A stretch of DNA of 57,551 nt from Nocardioides sp. IC4_145 (GTDB taxonomy: Bacteria > Actinomycetota > Actinomycetes > Propionibacteriales > Nocardioidaceae): the NCBI RefSeq assembly GCF_011250565.1, contig NZ_JAANMS010000031.1:1-57551 (forward strand). Reading direction: 5' to 3'. Position numbers and translations under genes: made by a program. Of this stretch, positions 1-8,031 are shown one piece after another. How positions within the stretch are numbered: the stretch's first letter is position 1; every line of letters begins with the position of its first letter. Under the pieces are notes generated by a model. The model worked only from the letters and a program-made list of their open reading frames with translations, had not been told where the DNA came from and did not search any database.

Positions 1-137
1 GTGGGTGGACCGGAGCGAGGCGGTCCGGGGTGGGACGAAGGCCCGGACGGCGTCCGGGGGTGGCCGGTCCTCGCCGATCCGGACCGTGACTCTCGGGCGT
101 CCCTCGGTGCCGGCGGGCGATCGACCTGCGAAGAGGA
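1..137. other. Window edge, no supported gene
   Basis: One frame on the plus strand is open from base 1 to a TAG at 142-144, but its translation is Gly/Asp/Arg-rich and matches no family I recognise. It could be the 3' end of a gene that starts outside the window or a chance open frame of GC-rich DNA. I assign nothing here. Confidence 0.3.
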
Positions 138-371
138 TCAGTAGCGCCGGATCGGCTTGTGGGAGCCGAACGCCATGACGAGGGCGACGATCCACAGGAC
201 CACCGTCCAGCCGCCCAGCAGGTTGATCCAGAAGATCGTCCAGTGGTTCGACTTGCCGCGCAGGGCCGCGACCGCCCACGGCAGCATGTAGCCGCCGCTG
301 AGGAGGGCCACGACGACGGCGACGAACGCGCTGACCGGACGATCACGCTGATCGGTCAGATAGCTGCTCAC
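138..371 (-). CDS. Superinfection-immunity-family membrane protein
   Basis: A 77-residue protein with two membrane segments, around residues 14-35 and 50-68, joined by a short basic loop (RGKSNHW). The pattern of YxLPW in helix 1, then RGKxNHxxIFxxNLLxGWTxxxWxxAL, is that of the superinfection immunity family (Imm_superinfect, PF14373). Phage T4 Imm blocks DNA entry of related phages, but bacterial members are mostly uncharacterised and need not have that role. The start is ATG at 371. It stands alone; its plus-strand neighbour downstream is a decayed SDR gene. Family assignment is from motif recall; function is inference. Confidence 0.75.
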   Translation of the reverse strand: MSSYLTDQRDRPVSAFVAVVVALLSGGYMLPWAVAALRGKSNHWTIFWINLLGGWTVVLWIVALVMAFGSHKPIRRY

Positions 372-418
372 CTTTCGAGCCTACGGGGAGCACGGCCAGC
401 GGGGTCGGTGCGGACCTG

Positions 419-723
419 ATGCGCAGACGGAGACGACACGGGGTCCCGACCTTCCTGGCCATCAAGGTCGCCACCCCTGCCCTGCGTTGCACGACAGACC
501 GCGCCACCGGGGCAGCCATCGTCGACATCGCCTCGACCATGGGCCTGGGCGGCACGGCTACTCACCCGAGCCGTTCGCCATCCCGCGGCTCGCGGAGCCG
601 ACCGACGTCACCCGGCTCCTCCTGTTCCTCGCCTCGTCGGACGCCTCCTTCGTCACCGGGTCGGAGCACGTCGTCGACGGCGGGCTCCTGCTCGGGCCCG
701 CCCTCCAGGCGGAGGCCGCATGA
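419..723 (+). pseudogene. Decayed short-chain dehydrogenase (SDR) fragment
   Basis: Two reading frames together give pieces of a classical SDR. In one frame (from 419), residues such as FLAIKVATPALR and AIVDIASTMGLGG correspond to the helix and strand just before the catalytic Ser. After about 555 the match moves to another frame, where LAEPTDVTRLLLFLASSDASF and VTGSEHVVDGG, the standard SDR C-terminus, run to the TGA at 721-723. The N-terminal nucleotide-binding glycine motif and the YxxxK catalytic stretch are absent, so the gene has lost its 5' end and an internal segment and cannot encode an active enzyme. Confidence 0.65.
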
Positions 724-1000
724 GCTCCCCAGGCGCCACCGGAGGCGACGACTCCGCACGGGAACGTGGGGTCGTGCTGGCGGAGATCGTTGCGGATCTC
801 GACCAGCCCCACGACCTGGCACCATCCGGCCGACCCGGCTCGAGGACTGGGACGAGAGCCCGCTGATGCGCATCGGCTTCTGCGGTCGGCCATGACCGCC
901 GACCCGTGACGAGGGGCGTAGACCGTTGCCGACGTGGCAACACTGAGGGCGTGCAGCAGGGCGATGGATCACGGGGGACCACGGAAGGGCTCCTCGGCCC
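724..1000. other. Intergenic, no clear gene
   Basis: An ATG at 720-722 overlaps the stop of the SDR remnant and opens a 48-codon frame to 866 with no recognisable family; it is probably more decayed coding DNA. The remainder presumably holds the promoter of the lipase-fusion operon, but I see no convincing -35/-10 pair. Confidence 0.4.
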
Positions 1001-2827
1001 GTGGCGGGCGGTGCGGTGATCGGCCGGAGTGTGCGTGCGCTCCCGGGCCTGGTCGCCGGGGCACCGCCGTGGTTGCTCGTGCTGGTCGGGGCCGTCGTCA
1101 CGGTCCTGGGTGCCAACCTCCTCGTCCGCCCCCTGAGCGCACTCGAGGTGCTCGGCTACTACGTCGGCGCCAGCTGCGTCCTCTCCGGGGTCGGCGACCT
1201 CCTGAGACAGAGGGGCGAGCGGCGGGATCGGGTCGTGCTCCTGCAGGGCGTCGCCTGGCTCGCCGCCGGAATCGCGATCGTGGTGTGGGTCGGCCGCAGC
1301 ATCGAGCTCCTCGGGCCCTTCGTGGCCGTGCTGCTGATCGTCTCGGGCGGCGTCTCGGTCGTGGCGCTCGTGCGCGACCGGAGCAGCGCCGCGGTGCTTC
1401 GGGCGCTGTTCGGCGCCTCCGAGATCGCCTGGGGCGTGATGGCCCTGTGGTGGCCCGACGTGACGCTGCTGGTCGTCGCCGTGCTGTTCGGCGCCCGCAC
1501 GGCCGCGTTCGGGGTCGCCCTCGTGTGGCGGGGCGCCCGAGGGGATCGCGCGGTGTCGCGCCACGCTCCTCGGTCGGTGCCGGCGGTCCGCTGGGCGAGC
1601 GCCGTCCTGGTCCTGACGGTCGCCGTCGCGGGGCTCTACGTCAGTGACCTGTTCCGGGCCGGCGTCCCGGTGCTGGACGACTTCTACGACGCCCCGGCGA
1701 GCGTCCCGGCGGAGCCCGGCCGGCTGGTGCGGAGCGAGCCGTACGGCGGCGACCTGCCCGCCGGCCTGACGGCGTACCGGATCCTCTACACGACCACCGC
1801 GTCCGACGGGTCACCAGCGCTGGCCAGCGGAGTGCTTGCCGTGCCCGAGGAGACCTCTGCCGAACCGGCGCCGCTCATCGCCTGGGCGCACGGCACCGTC
1901 GGTGTCGCCCGGGCGTGCGCGCCGAGCCTCGGTCGGGACGCGATCAGCACGGAGGGGATGCCGGCCATGGACGCGCTCGCCGAACGGGGGTGGGCGATGG
2001 TGGCGACCGACTACACCGGGATGGGGACAGAGGGGGAGTTCCCCTACCTGGTCGGCGCGGGCGAGGCCTACTCGGTGCTCGACTCGGTGCGAGCCGCACG
2101 CGAGGTGCCCGGCGTCCGGCTGGCTGACCAGTCCGTCCTCTGGGGTCATTCCCAAGGTGGGCACGCGGCACTGTGGGCCGGTCAGCTCGCCTCGTCGTAC
2201 GCCCCGGACGCCGGCGTGGTCGGGACCGCGGCGCTCTCGCCGGCCGCCGATCCGCTCGGCCTGGCCGAGGTGGTGACCGCGAACCCGGGAGTCCCGGGAG
2301 CGAGCCTCGGCATCGCCTTCGTCGCCGACGCGTACACACGGACCTACGGCGTCGCCCTCGACGCGCTCGTGACGCCCTCGGCCCGCACGATCGTCCGCGA
2401 GGCGGCGTCCCGTTGCACCGGCGAGGGCGGCACGTTGTTCACGATCCTGGGTGGGCTGGCGATCGCCCGGGACCAGCCGATCCTGCGCGAACCGCCCGGG
2501 GAGGGCCCGTTGGCCGACCGTCTCGCCGAGAACGTGCCGACCGGCCCCTGGGCGGCGCCGCTGTTCGTCGCGCAGGGAACGGCGGACGAGGTGATCCCCG
2601 TGCGCCTGACCAGGGCGTGGATCCCGCGAGCCTGCGCGAGTGGTGCCACGCTGACGTTCTCGACGTACGAGGACGGCACCCACATGAGCGTGCTCGAGCC
2701 GGACGCGCCCTTGTCCGGCCAGCTCGAGCAGTGGACGGTCGATCGGCTCGCCGGCGTGTCCGCCCCCACCGACTGCTCGATCCCCAACGACCGAGAACGA
2801 GGTGGCCGAAACCGATGGACCTCATGA
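1001..2827 (+). CDS. HdeD/DUF308 membrane domain fused to secretory-lipase-type hydrolase
   Basis: This 608-residue protein has two parts. Residues about 15-190 form six hydrophobic helices in the spacing of the HdeD/DUF308 family. After a further membrane segment near residue 205, residues about 230-600 form an alpha/beta hydrolase resembling the secretory lipase family (PF03583). The nucleophile elbow is GHSQG with Ser384; Asp529 (GTADEV) and His561 (DGTHMS) are the likely remaining triad. A membrane-tethered, probably extracytoplasmic lipase or esterase is inferred. The start is GTG at 1001. The 3' end overlaps the next gene by 13 bases, implying translational coupling. The fusion itself is unusual. 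Confidence 0.7.
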   Translation: MAGGAVIGRSVRALPGLVAGAPPWLLVLVGAVVTVLGANLLVRPLSALEVLGYYVGASCVLSGVGDLLRQRGERRDRVVLLQGVAWLAAGIAIVVWVGRSIELLGPFVAVLLIVSGGVSVVALVRDRSSAAVLRALFGASEIAWGVMALWWPDVTLLVVAVLFGARTAAFGVALVWRGARGDRAVSRHAPRSVPAVRWASAVLVLTVAVAGLYVSDLFRAGVPVLDDFYDAPASVPAEPGRLVRSEPYGGDLPAGLTAYRILYTTTASDGSPALASGVLAVPEETSAEPAPLIAWAHGTVGVARACAPSLGRDAISTEGMPAMDALAERGWAMVATDYTGMGTEGEFPYLVGAGEAYSVLDSVRAAREVPGVRLADQSVLWGHSQGGHAALWAGQLASSYAPDAGVVGTAALSPAADPLGLAEVVTANPGVPGASLGIAFVADAYTRTYGVALDALVTPSARTIVREAASRCTGEGGTLFTILGGLAIARDQPILREPPGEGPLADRLAENVPTGPWAAPLFVAQGTADEVIPVRLTRAWIPRACASGATLTFSTYEDGTHMSVLEPDAPLSGQLEQWTVDRLAGVSAPTDCSIPNDRERGGRNRWTS

Positions 2828-3864
2828 CCGACGCCGTCGCACCAGCACTTCCGGCGGTGACGGGCGTCCTGCTCTGGGGCGGGCTGCTGGCGTGGTCGCT
2901 CAAGCGAGACCCGCGGTCGCTGCGCAACGGGTTCCTGGTCATCGTGCTCGCGCACTACGTGCTGGGCCTCGGCGTCCTCGCGGCCACGGCGTCGTCCACG
3001 CTGGAGACGGTCGGCGACATCGTGACCCTGGTCGTCACGATCGCGGTCGCGCTCGGTCTCCTGACGTTGCCGCTGCTGCTGGTCGGCAACGGCGTCGTGA
3101 TGATGCGTCGCGAGAGGCGATCGCTCGGCAACGCGTTGTCACTGCTGACCGGACTCGCCCTGCTGGGCCTGCCGGTCGTCCTCGTGCCGCTGCTGCGCCA
3201 CGAGAACCCGTGGACCGGCAGCGCGGCTGTCGCCCTGCTCACCGCTCAGGCCTGCATCAGCGCCTGCTTCCTGGCCTTCGCAGCCCACACGGTGCTCTAC
3301 GCGCGGATCGCCCGACGTGCCCCCGCCCGCGCGGTGGTGGTGCTGGGGAGCGGCCTGGTGAGAGGGGGAGTCTCCCCGCTGCTCGCCGCCCGGCTGGAGC
3401 GCGCGGTCACCGCTGCCGAGGAACGCGACGGGGCCGGCCGCCGACCCGTCCTCGTGCCCAGCGGCGGCCAGGGACGAGACGAGCCCCGCCCGGAGGGCCA
3501 GGTCATGGCTGAGTGGCTGCGCGGGCGCGGAGTCGATGCCGACGACATCCTCGTCGAGGACCGCGCCCGCACCACGCGCGAGAACCTGCTCCTCAGCGCC
3601 CGACTGTTGGAGCGGCACGGCGTACCCGCGCCGTACCTCGTCGTGACCAACGACTACCACGCTCCGCGAGCCGCCGAGCTCGCCCGCAGGCTCGGCATCG
3701 ACGCCCAGGCGATCGGGGCGCCGACCGCCTGGTACTTCTGGCCCAGCGCGTACTTGCGGGAGTTCGCGGCGGTCATGCTCGAGCATCGGCTGCTGCTGGG
3801 CCTGTCCGGCATCGCGATCGCGGGCATGGCCTCGCTGACATGGTTGTCCTTGTCCGCGAGGTGA
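2815..3864 (+). CDS. YdcF/SanA-like DUF218 membrane protein
   Basis: The protein has 349 residues. Residues 1-165 contain about five membrane helices; residues about 175-315 carry a DUF218 (PF02698) domain, recognisable from VVLGSGL, PSGGQG, the ExRxxTTREN segment and VVTNDYHAPRA. YdcF, SanA and ElyC of E. coli belong to this family and are linked to envelope integrity, but the chemistry is not established. The ATG at 2815 lies inside the end of the lipase-fusion gene. The VanZ gene begins 36 bases downstream, so the three probably form one operon for an envelope-related task. Confidence 0.8.
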   Translation: MDLMTDAVAPALPAVTGVLLWGGLLAWSLKRDPRSLRNGFLVIVLAHYVLGLGVLAATASSTLETVGDIVTLVVTIAVALGLLTLPLLLVGNGVVMMRRERRSLGNALSLLTGLALLGLPVVLVPLLRHENPWTGSAAVALLTAQACISACFLAFAAHTVLYARIARRAPARAVVVLGSGLVRGGVSPLLAARLERAVTAAEERDGAGRRPVLVPSGGQGRDEPRPEGQVMAEWLRGRGVDADDILVEDRARTTRENLLLSARLLERHGVPAPYLVVTNDYHAPRAAELARRLGIDAQAIGAPTAWYFWPSAYLREFAAVMLEHRLLLGLSGIAIAGMASLTWLSLSAR

Positions 3865-3900
3865 CCAGGACGCTCGCGCCGAGGGACGGAGCAGGTTGCG

Positions 3901-4668
3901 ATGGATCCATGGGTGTGGCCGGCGTACGTCGGGGTCGTCCTCGGTACCTCGGCCTTGCTCCTCCTGCTGGTGCCGATCCTGGCGTACCAGTACCGGCGCT
4001 ACGGCCAGTTCACCCCGCGGCGTGCCCTGGGCGCAGCAGCGGTGAGCGTGTACGGCACGTCCCAGCTCGCCTACACGTTCCTGCCGCTACCGGACAGCCG
4101 GGGCGACTGGTGCGCCACCGCCGCCGCGAGCCCTCAATGGCGGCCCCTCCACTTCATCACCGACATCGCTGACGCGGCTGCCGGCGCGGGGCCGCTGCAG
4201 CTGCTGAGCAGTCGCGTCACCCTGCAGGTGCTCTTCAACCTCGTGTTGTTCGTGCCGTGGGGACTGATGGTCCGCGGCTTCTGGGGACGGTCCGCCGCCT
4301 TCGCCACGTGGTCGGGGTTCCTTGCCTCCGTGGTCATCGAGAGCACCCAGCTGACCGGGGTGTGGGGGATCTACCACTGCGCCTACCGCGTCGGCGACGT
4401 GGACGACCTGATCGTCAACACCCTCGGGGCACTCATCGGAGCCGTCCTCGCGCCCTGGGTGTGTGGTGGATGCCTCGTCCGCGGTCCTTCGACGACACCC
4501 GACAGCTCCCGCGGCCCGTCAGCAGCTGGCGGAGATGGCTCGGCATGGCGCTCGACCTCGCCGCGTTCAACGCGCTGGGGTTCGCCCTCGTCGTCAGCTA
4601 TCGGCTCGCTGCTCTGGCCACGACAGGTCGCCTGCCCTCGGCACACCCCCTCGTCGAGGCAGCACTGA
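3901..4668 (+). CDS. VanZ-family membrane protein, probably frame-broken
   Basis: Residues 1-185 are a VanZ-like protein (PF04892): several membrane helices, the helix LFNLVLFVPWGLMVRGFWG, and the typical ESTQL...GDVDDLIVNTLGALIG segment. The family is named after the teicoplanin-resistance protein VanZ, but most members have no known role. The ATG at 3901 is preceded by GGAG. Beyond about base 4458 the translation becomes Ser/Thr/Arg-rich and non-membrane, while the overlapping frame continues with a membrane domain. The last 70 residues are therefore probably an artefact of a one-base frame change. Confidence 0.7.
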   Translation: MDPWVWPAYVGVVLGTSALLLLLVPILAYQYRRYGQFTPRRALGAAAVSVYGTSQLAYTFLPLPDSRGDWCATAAASPQWRPLHFITDIADAAAGAGPLQLLSSRVTLQVLFNLVLFVPWGLMVRGFWGRSAAFATWSGFLASVVIESTQLTGVWGIYHCAYRVGDVDDLIVNTLGALIGAVLAPWVCGGCLVRGPSTTPDSSRGPSAAGGDGSAWRSTSPRSTRWGSPSSSAIGSLLWPRQVACPRHTPSSRQH

Positions 4669-5069
4669 TCACCCTGGTCCCCGCCTTCTGCGTCTTCGTC
4701 CTGCCCGCCTGGCACGGGACCGGGGCTTCGCCAGGCCAACGGGCAGCCCGGCTCGAGCCCGTGTGGGAGCACGACCCCAGCACCTCCCGGCGACTGCTCC
4801 GAGCGATGAGCGTGGCCGGCACCTACAGCCTGACCCAGTTCTACGTCAGGTGGCAGCCCGAGTCCGTCGGGGCGACCGCGGCACAGGTCGCGGGGACCCT
4901 GTTGCTGCTGGCCGCCTTCGTGGCCGTTCCCCTCACCCGGCAGCGTGGACTCTCGGGCGTGCTCACCGGCGCCCGCTTCGAGGATGAACGCACCGCCACG
5001 CCAGGACCGAGCGCCACCCCTGGCGGAGCCGTCACAGGTCACCGTCCAGCCGGGCCGCGCGAACGCTGA
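4461..5069 (+). CDS. RDD-like membrane domain, probable 3' part of VanZ-RDD gene
   Basis: In the frame shifted from the VanZ gene, residues SWRRWLGMALDLAAFNALG begin a segment with about four membrane helices and the Arg...Ala...Asp pattern of RDD-family proteins (PF06271). Possible separate starts are GTG 4461 and ATG 4470, both buried in the VanZ reading frame with no good ribosome site. Single-polypeptide VanZ-RDD fusions are, as I recall, common in actinobacteria. I infer one original gene of about 389 codons (3901-5069), broken near the GTGTGTGGTGG run at 4459-4469 by mutation or sequencing error. Confidence 0.5.
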   Translation: MWWMPRPRSFDDTRQLPRPVSSWRRWLGMALDLAAFNALGFALVVSYRLAALATTGRLPSAHPLVEAALITLVPAFCVFVLPAWHGTGASPGQRAARLEPVWEHDPSTSRRLLRAMSVAGTYSLTQFYVRWQPESVGATAAQVAGTLLLLAAFVAVPLTRQRGLSGVLTGARFEDERTATPGPSATPGGAVTGHRPAGPRER

Positions 5070-5162
5070 GACCCCCTCGGACGGCGCGCCCCGGCCACGC
5101 GCCGTTCCACCGACGTCTGCCGACCGACGGGTGACCGGCGCCGGTGGGGCGGGCGCCCCGGC

Positions 5163-6200
5163 TCACACCAGGTCGAGCGTGCCGAGGTCGCGCACGGCGG
5201 CGGCGGTCCGCTCGACCATGACGGCGAACATCCGGTCGCCGCGGTCGGTGCGCGCGCCGTACGCACAGCCGAAGACCGACACGAGGATGCCCTGGAGCAT
5301 TGCGAACCGGTAGTCCTCGAAGCACTCCTCGAGGGGGTGGTCGGTGACGCCGTGCTCGACGAGGCGGGAGTGGTACGCCGCCACGATCGACCGCTCGTGC
5401 TCGCGCCGCACACCGGGGTCGAGGCTGGTGGCGACGAGGTAGGCGAGGTCCTTGGCGGGCAGCCCGAGGCTGAGCGTCTGCCAGTCGACCGCCTTCACGG
5501 GCACGGCGGGGTCGGGGGAGAACATCAGGTTGTCGAGGCGGTAGTCGCCGTGGACGATCCCGAACCGCTCCGCCCGCGCCAGCGACCAGTCCCGGACCAC
5601 CGGCAGCGTCGCGCGCACGGTCGCCGCGGCCTCGGCCGTCATCAGCGGCCCGGTGATGTCGAGGAAGGCGTCGACCGCCGACGGGTAGACCTCCGCGAGC
5701 AGGTCCGCGCCGTCGACGTCCTGCAGGGTGATCCAACCGAGGTCGAGCAGGGTCGGGTCGCACCAGCGCGGCCCGTGCAGCCCGGCGAGGTTCTGGGCCG
5801 CGCCGCGCACCTGCTGCGGCGTCCCGCCGAGCAGCTGGTCGCCCTGCTCGGCAGGAGCGAGGTCCTCCAGGACGAGGGTGAAGCACCCGTCGTCAGTGAC
5901 GTCGGTGGCGAGGTGGCAGGCGGGCACGTCGACGGCCACGGTCGGCTCGAGCTCGCGGTAGAAGCTCACCTCCGAGCGGTAGGCGCCGGCCAGCATGCCG
6001 CGGGTGCCGGCGTCGGCGGTCGGCAGCTTGACCAGCACGCTCGTCGGCAGCCCCTCGCCGGTGAGCGCCACGCGCAGGCATGACCCGATCTGGCCGAAGC
6101 CGACCGGCACCACGTCCACCGACCCGGGCACGGCGCCGAGCACCGCGCCGATCCAGGCAGGGGTGATCTCGTCGGCGGTGTCGATCGACGGCGCGGTCAC
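5163..6200 (-). CDS. APH/ecdysteroid-kinase-like phosphotransferase
   Basis: A 345-residue kinase-fold phosphotransferase. It shows an N-lobe lysine in VLVKLP, the catalytic loop HGDYRLDN near residue 215, and a metal-binding VDWQ. These are the marks of the aminoglycoside phosphotransferase/CHK-like superfamily. Members in actinobacterial lipid and steroid gene clusters are common but the substrate is usually unknown; antibiotic resistance should not be assumed. The start is GTG at 6200, overlapping the stop of the luciferase-like gene by GTGA. It is the last gene of the 8933-to-5163 operon. Confidence 0.8.
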   Translation of the reverse strand: MTAPSIDTADEITPAWIGAVLGAVPGSVDVVPVGFGQIGSCLRVALTGEGLPTSVLVKLPTADAGTRGMLAGAYRSEVSFYRELEPTVAVDVPACHLATDVTDDGCFTLVLEDLAPAEQGDQLLGGTPQQVRGAAQNLAGLHGPRWCDPTLLDLGWITLQDVDGADLLAEVYPSAVDAFLDITGPLMTAEAAATVRATLPVVRDWSLARAERFGIVHGDYRLDNLMFSPDPAVPVKAVDWQTLSLGLPAKDLAYLVATSLDPGVRREHERSIVAAYHSRLVEHGVTDHPLEECFEDYRFAMLQGILVSVFGCAYGARTDRGDRMFAVMVERTAAAVRDLGTLDLV

Positions 6201-7279
6201 GACATCCACCCCGGGTTCGCAGGGAGCTCGCGGTCGACCGCTCGCACCGAGGAGTACGCCGCCAGCACGGGCGCCAGCTCGGCCGGCGTGGCGCCGTGGA
6301 GCACGACCGAGTCGGCCCCGATCGCGAGCTGCTCGACCACGCGGGCGGCGCACTGCTCCGCGGTGCCGGTGGCCGACGCGGCCAGCCACTCCGCGGGCAG
6401 CACCTCGTCCCGCAGGTAGGTCAGCTGGTCGACGGTCCCCATCGCGTCGAACGCTCCCGGGTAGCCCTGCACGAGCGGGTCGGCGCGGAACCGGTCGAGC
6501 ACGGCGGCGTTCCAGCCGTTCGCGGCGACCAGCACGTCGCCGTACCCCTGCAGGTAGGTCGCGAGCCGGCCGACCAGCTTGCGCAGCCGCAGCTCCTCGG
6601 GCAGCGAGTCCTCGACGGTGGCGAGCACCGCCCAGACGCGCACCGAGCCGGGGTCGCGCCCCGCCTCCTCCGCAGCCGTCCGGATCGTCGACACCGACCG
6701 CGCCAGCGCCTCGTCGGTGAGGAACGTGTGGAGAACGACGCCGTCGGCCAGCCGCCCGGCGAGTGCGAGCGAGCGGGGGCCGATCGCGGTCATCAGGACC
6801 GGGATGTGCTCGTCGAAGGAGGAGTCCTGGTTGAGGTAGGGGTAGGACCCGGCCGGCCCCTCGTGGCCGAGGACGGCCTCGCCGCGCCACAGCGAGCGGT
6901 AGATCCCGATGACGTCCTCGAGCTGTGCGCCGGTCACCCGCGGCAGGCCCATCACGTCGAAGAGCGCGGCGAACCCTCGACCCAGGCCGAGGGCGTAGCG
7001 CCCGCCCGAGAGCCGGTGCGCGGTCGTCGCCAGCGTCGCGGTCACCAGCGGGTGGCGGGTGTTGTGGTTGGTCGCGGCGGTGGCGATGCCGACGTGCTCG
7101 GTGGCCGCGGCGAGCGCACCTGCCAGCACGCCCGCGTCCTTGAGGTTGAACCGCTCGGACAGGAACACCGACCCGAGCCCCAGCTCCTCGGCCAGCCGCG
7201 CCTCCGTGAGCAGGTCCCGCGGCTGGTCGGCGTGGCCGGCCAGCCCGTAGCAGGCCAGCTCCGGGAAGCGCACGCTCAC
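6197..7279 (-). CDS. LLM-class F420-dependent oxidoreductase
   Basis: This 360-residue luciferase-like monooxygenase-fold protein has the usual N-terminal strand (MSVRFPELACYGLAG), SVFLSERFN, the ATAATNHNTRHP segment and GGRYALGLGRG. It resembles the MSMEG_2249-type subfamily of putative F420-dependent enzymes (TIGR03857). Known relatives use coenzyme F420 for hydride transfer to alcohols, ketones or enones. It starts with GTG at 7279, overlapping the previous SDR stop by four bases, and ends in the GTGA junction with the kinase gene. It probably works with the two SDRs on one substrate. Confidence 0.82.
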   Translation of the reverse strand: MSVRFPELACYGLAGHADQPRDLLTEARLAEELGLGSVFLSERFNLKDAGVLAGALAAATEHVGIATAATNHNTRHPLVTATLATTAHRLSGGRYALGLGRGFAALFDVMGLPRVTGAQLEDVIGIYRSLWRGEAVLGHEGPAGSYPYLNQDSSFDEHIPVLMTAIGPRSLALAGRLADGVVLHTFLTDEALARSVSTIRTAAEEAGRDPGSVRVWAVLATVEDSLPEELRLRKLVGRLATYLQGYGDVLVAANGWNAAVLDRFRADPLVQGYPGAFDAMGTVDQLTYLRDEVLPAEWLAASATGTAEQCAARVVEQLAIGADSVVLHGATPAELAPVLAAYSSVRAVDRELPANPGWMS

Positions 7280-8031
7280 CCGAACGCCCGCGTCACGTGG
7301 CCGACCAGGTCCGGGTAGCGCTGCAGGTGGGCGCCGCCGTTGAGGTCGAGCACCTCGCCGGTCAGCCAGCGGGCGGTCGCGAGGTAGACGATCGCCTCCG
7401 CCACCTCCTCCGGCGTGCCCGGCCGGCCGAGCGGGGTGTTGTCGACGTAGTCCTCCCGCACCCCGGGGATGTCCATCGCCGGCGCGGTCAGCGGCGTCAC
7501 GACCAACCCGGGGGAGACCGCGTTGACCCGGACCCCCTGGGGCCCGAGCTCGAGCGCGGCGACCTGGGTGAGCATGGCGAGGCCCGCCTTGGCCGAGCAG
7601 TACGCCGCCATGCCGGTGCCCGGCTGGCGGGCGTTGAGCGAGGCGATCGAGGTGACCGACCCGCCGGTGCCGGCCGCGGTCATCACCCGCGCCGCGTGCT
7701 TGATGACGAGCATCCCGCCGACCAGGTCGACGTCGACGACCCGACGGAACTCCTGGACGTCGTGGTCGACGACCTGCATCAACGTGCTCACCCCGGCGCT
7801 GTTGACCACCACGTCGAGACGGCCGTGCTCGGCGACGACCGTGTCCACCGCTGCCGCGACCGACGCCTCCTCGGTCACGTCGACGACGAGGTCCGCGGCG
7901 GCCCCCTCGAGGTCGCCCGTCACGACGGTGTGCCCGGCCGCCCGGAGAGCTTCGGCCGTCGCCGCGCCGAGGCCGGAGCCGCCGCCGACGACGAGCGCGA
8001 CCGGCGTGCCTGGGGTGGGGTTGCTGCTCAT
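7276..8031 (-). CDS. SDR family oxidoreductase
   Basis: A 251-residue classical SDR. The coenzyme motif is GGGSGLGAA near residue 17, followed by D40 (TGDLEG), which suggests NAD preference, then VVNSAGV, the catalytic Ser in TSIASLN, and YCSAK as YxxxK. The C-terminus TGEVLDLNGG is standard. The ATG at 8031 overlaps the upstream SDR stop by four bases (8028-8031). It belongs to a four-gene operon of two SDRs, an F420-type enzyme and a kinase. The substrate is probably a hydroxyl or keto group of a hydrophobic compound, an inference from context. Confidence 0.88.
   Translation of the reverse strand: MSSNPTPGTPVALVVGGGSGLGAATAEALRAAGHTVVTGDLEGAAADLVVDVTEEASVAAAVDTVVAEHGRLDVVVNSAGVSTLMQVVDHDVQEFRRVVDVDLVGGMLVIKHAARVMTAAGTGGSVTSIASLNARQPGTGMAAYCSAKAGLAMLTQVAALELGPQGVRVNAVSPGLVVTPLTAPAMDIPGVREDYVDNTPLGRPGTPEEVAEAIVYLATARWLTGEVLDLNGGAHLQRYPDLVGHVTRAFG

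Noticed and set aside
720..866. A 48-codon gene after the SDR remnant
   Set aside because: It has no family match, no ribosome site and lies in decayed coding DNA.
5163..6200. Aminoglycoside resistance kinase
   Set aside because: The fold is APH-like, but the gene is in a catabolic operon with SDRs and an F420-type enzyme. The superfamily has many other substrates, so a resistance call is not supported.
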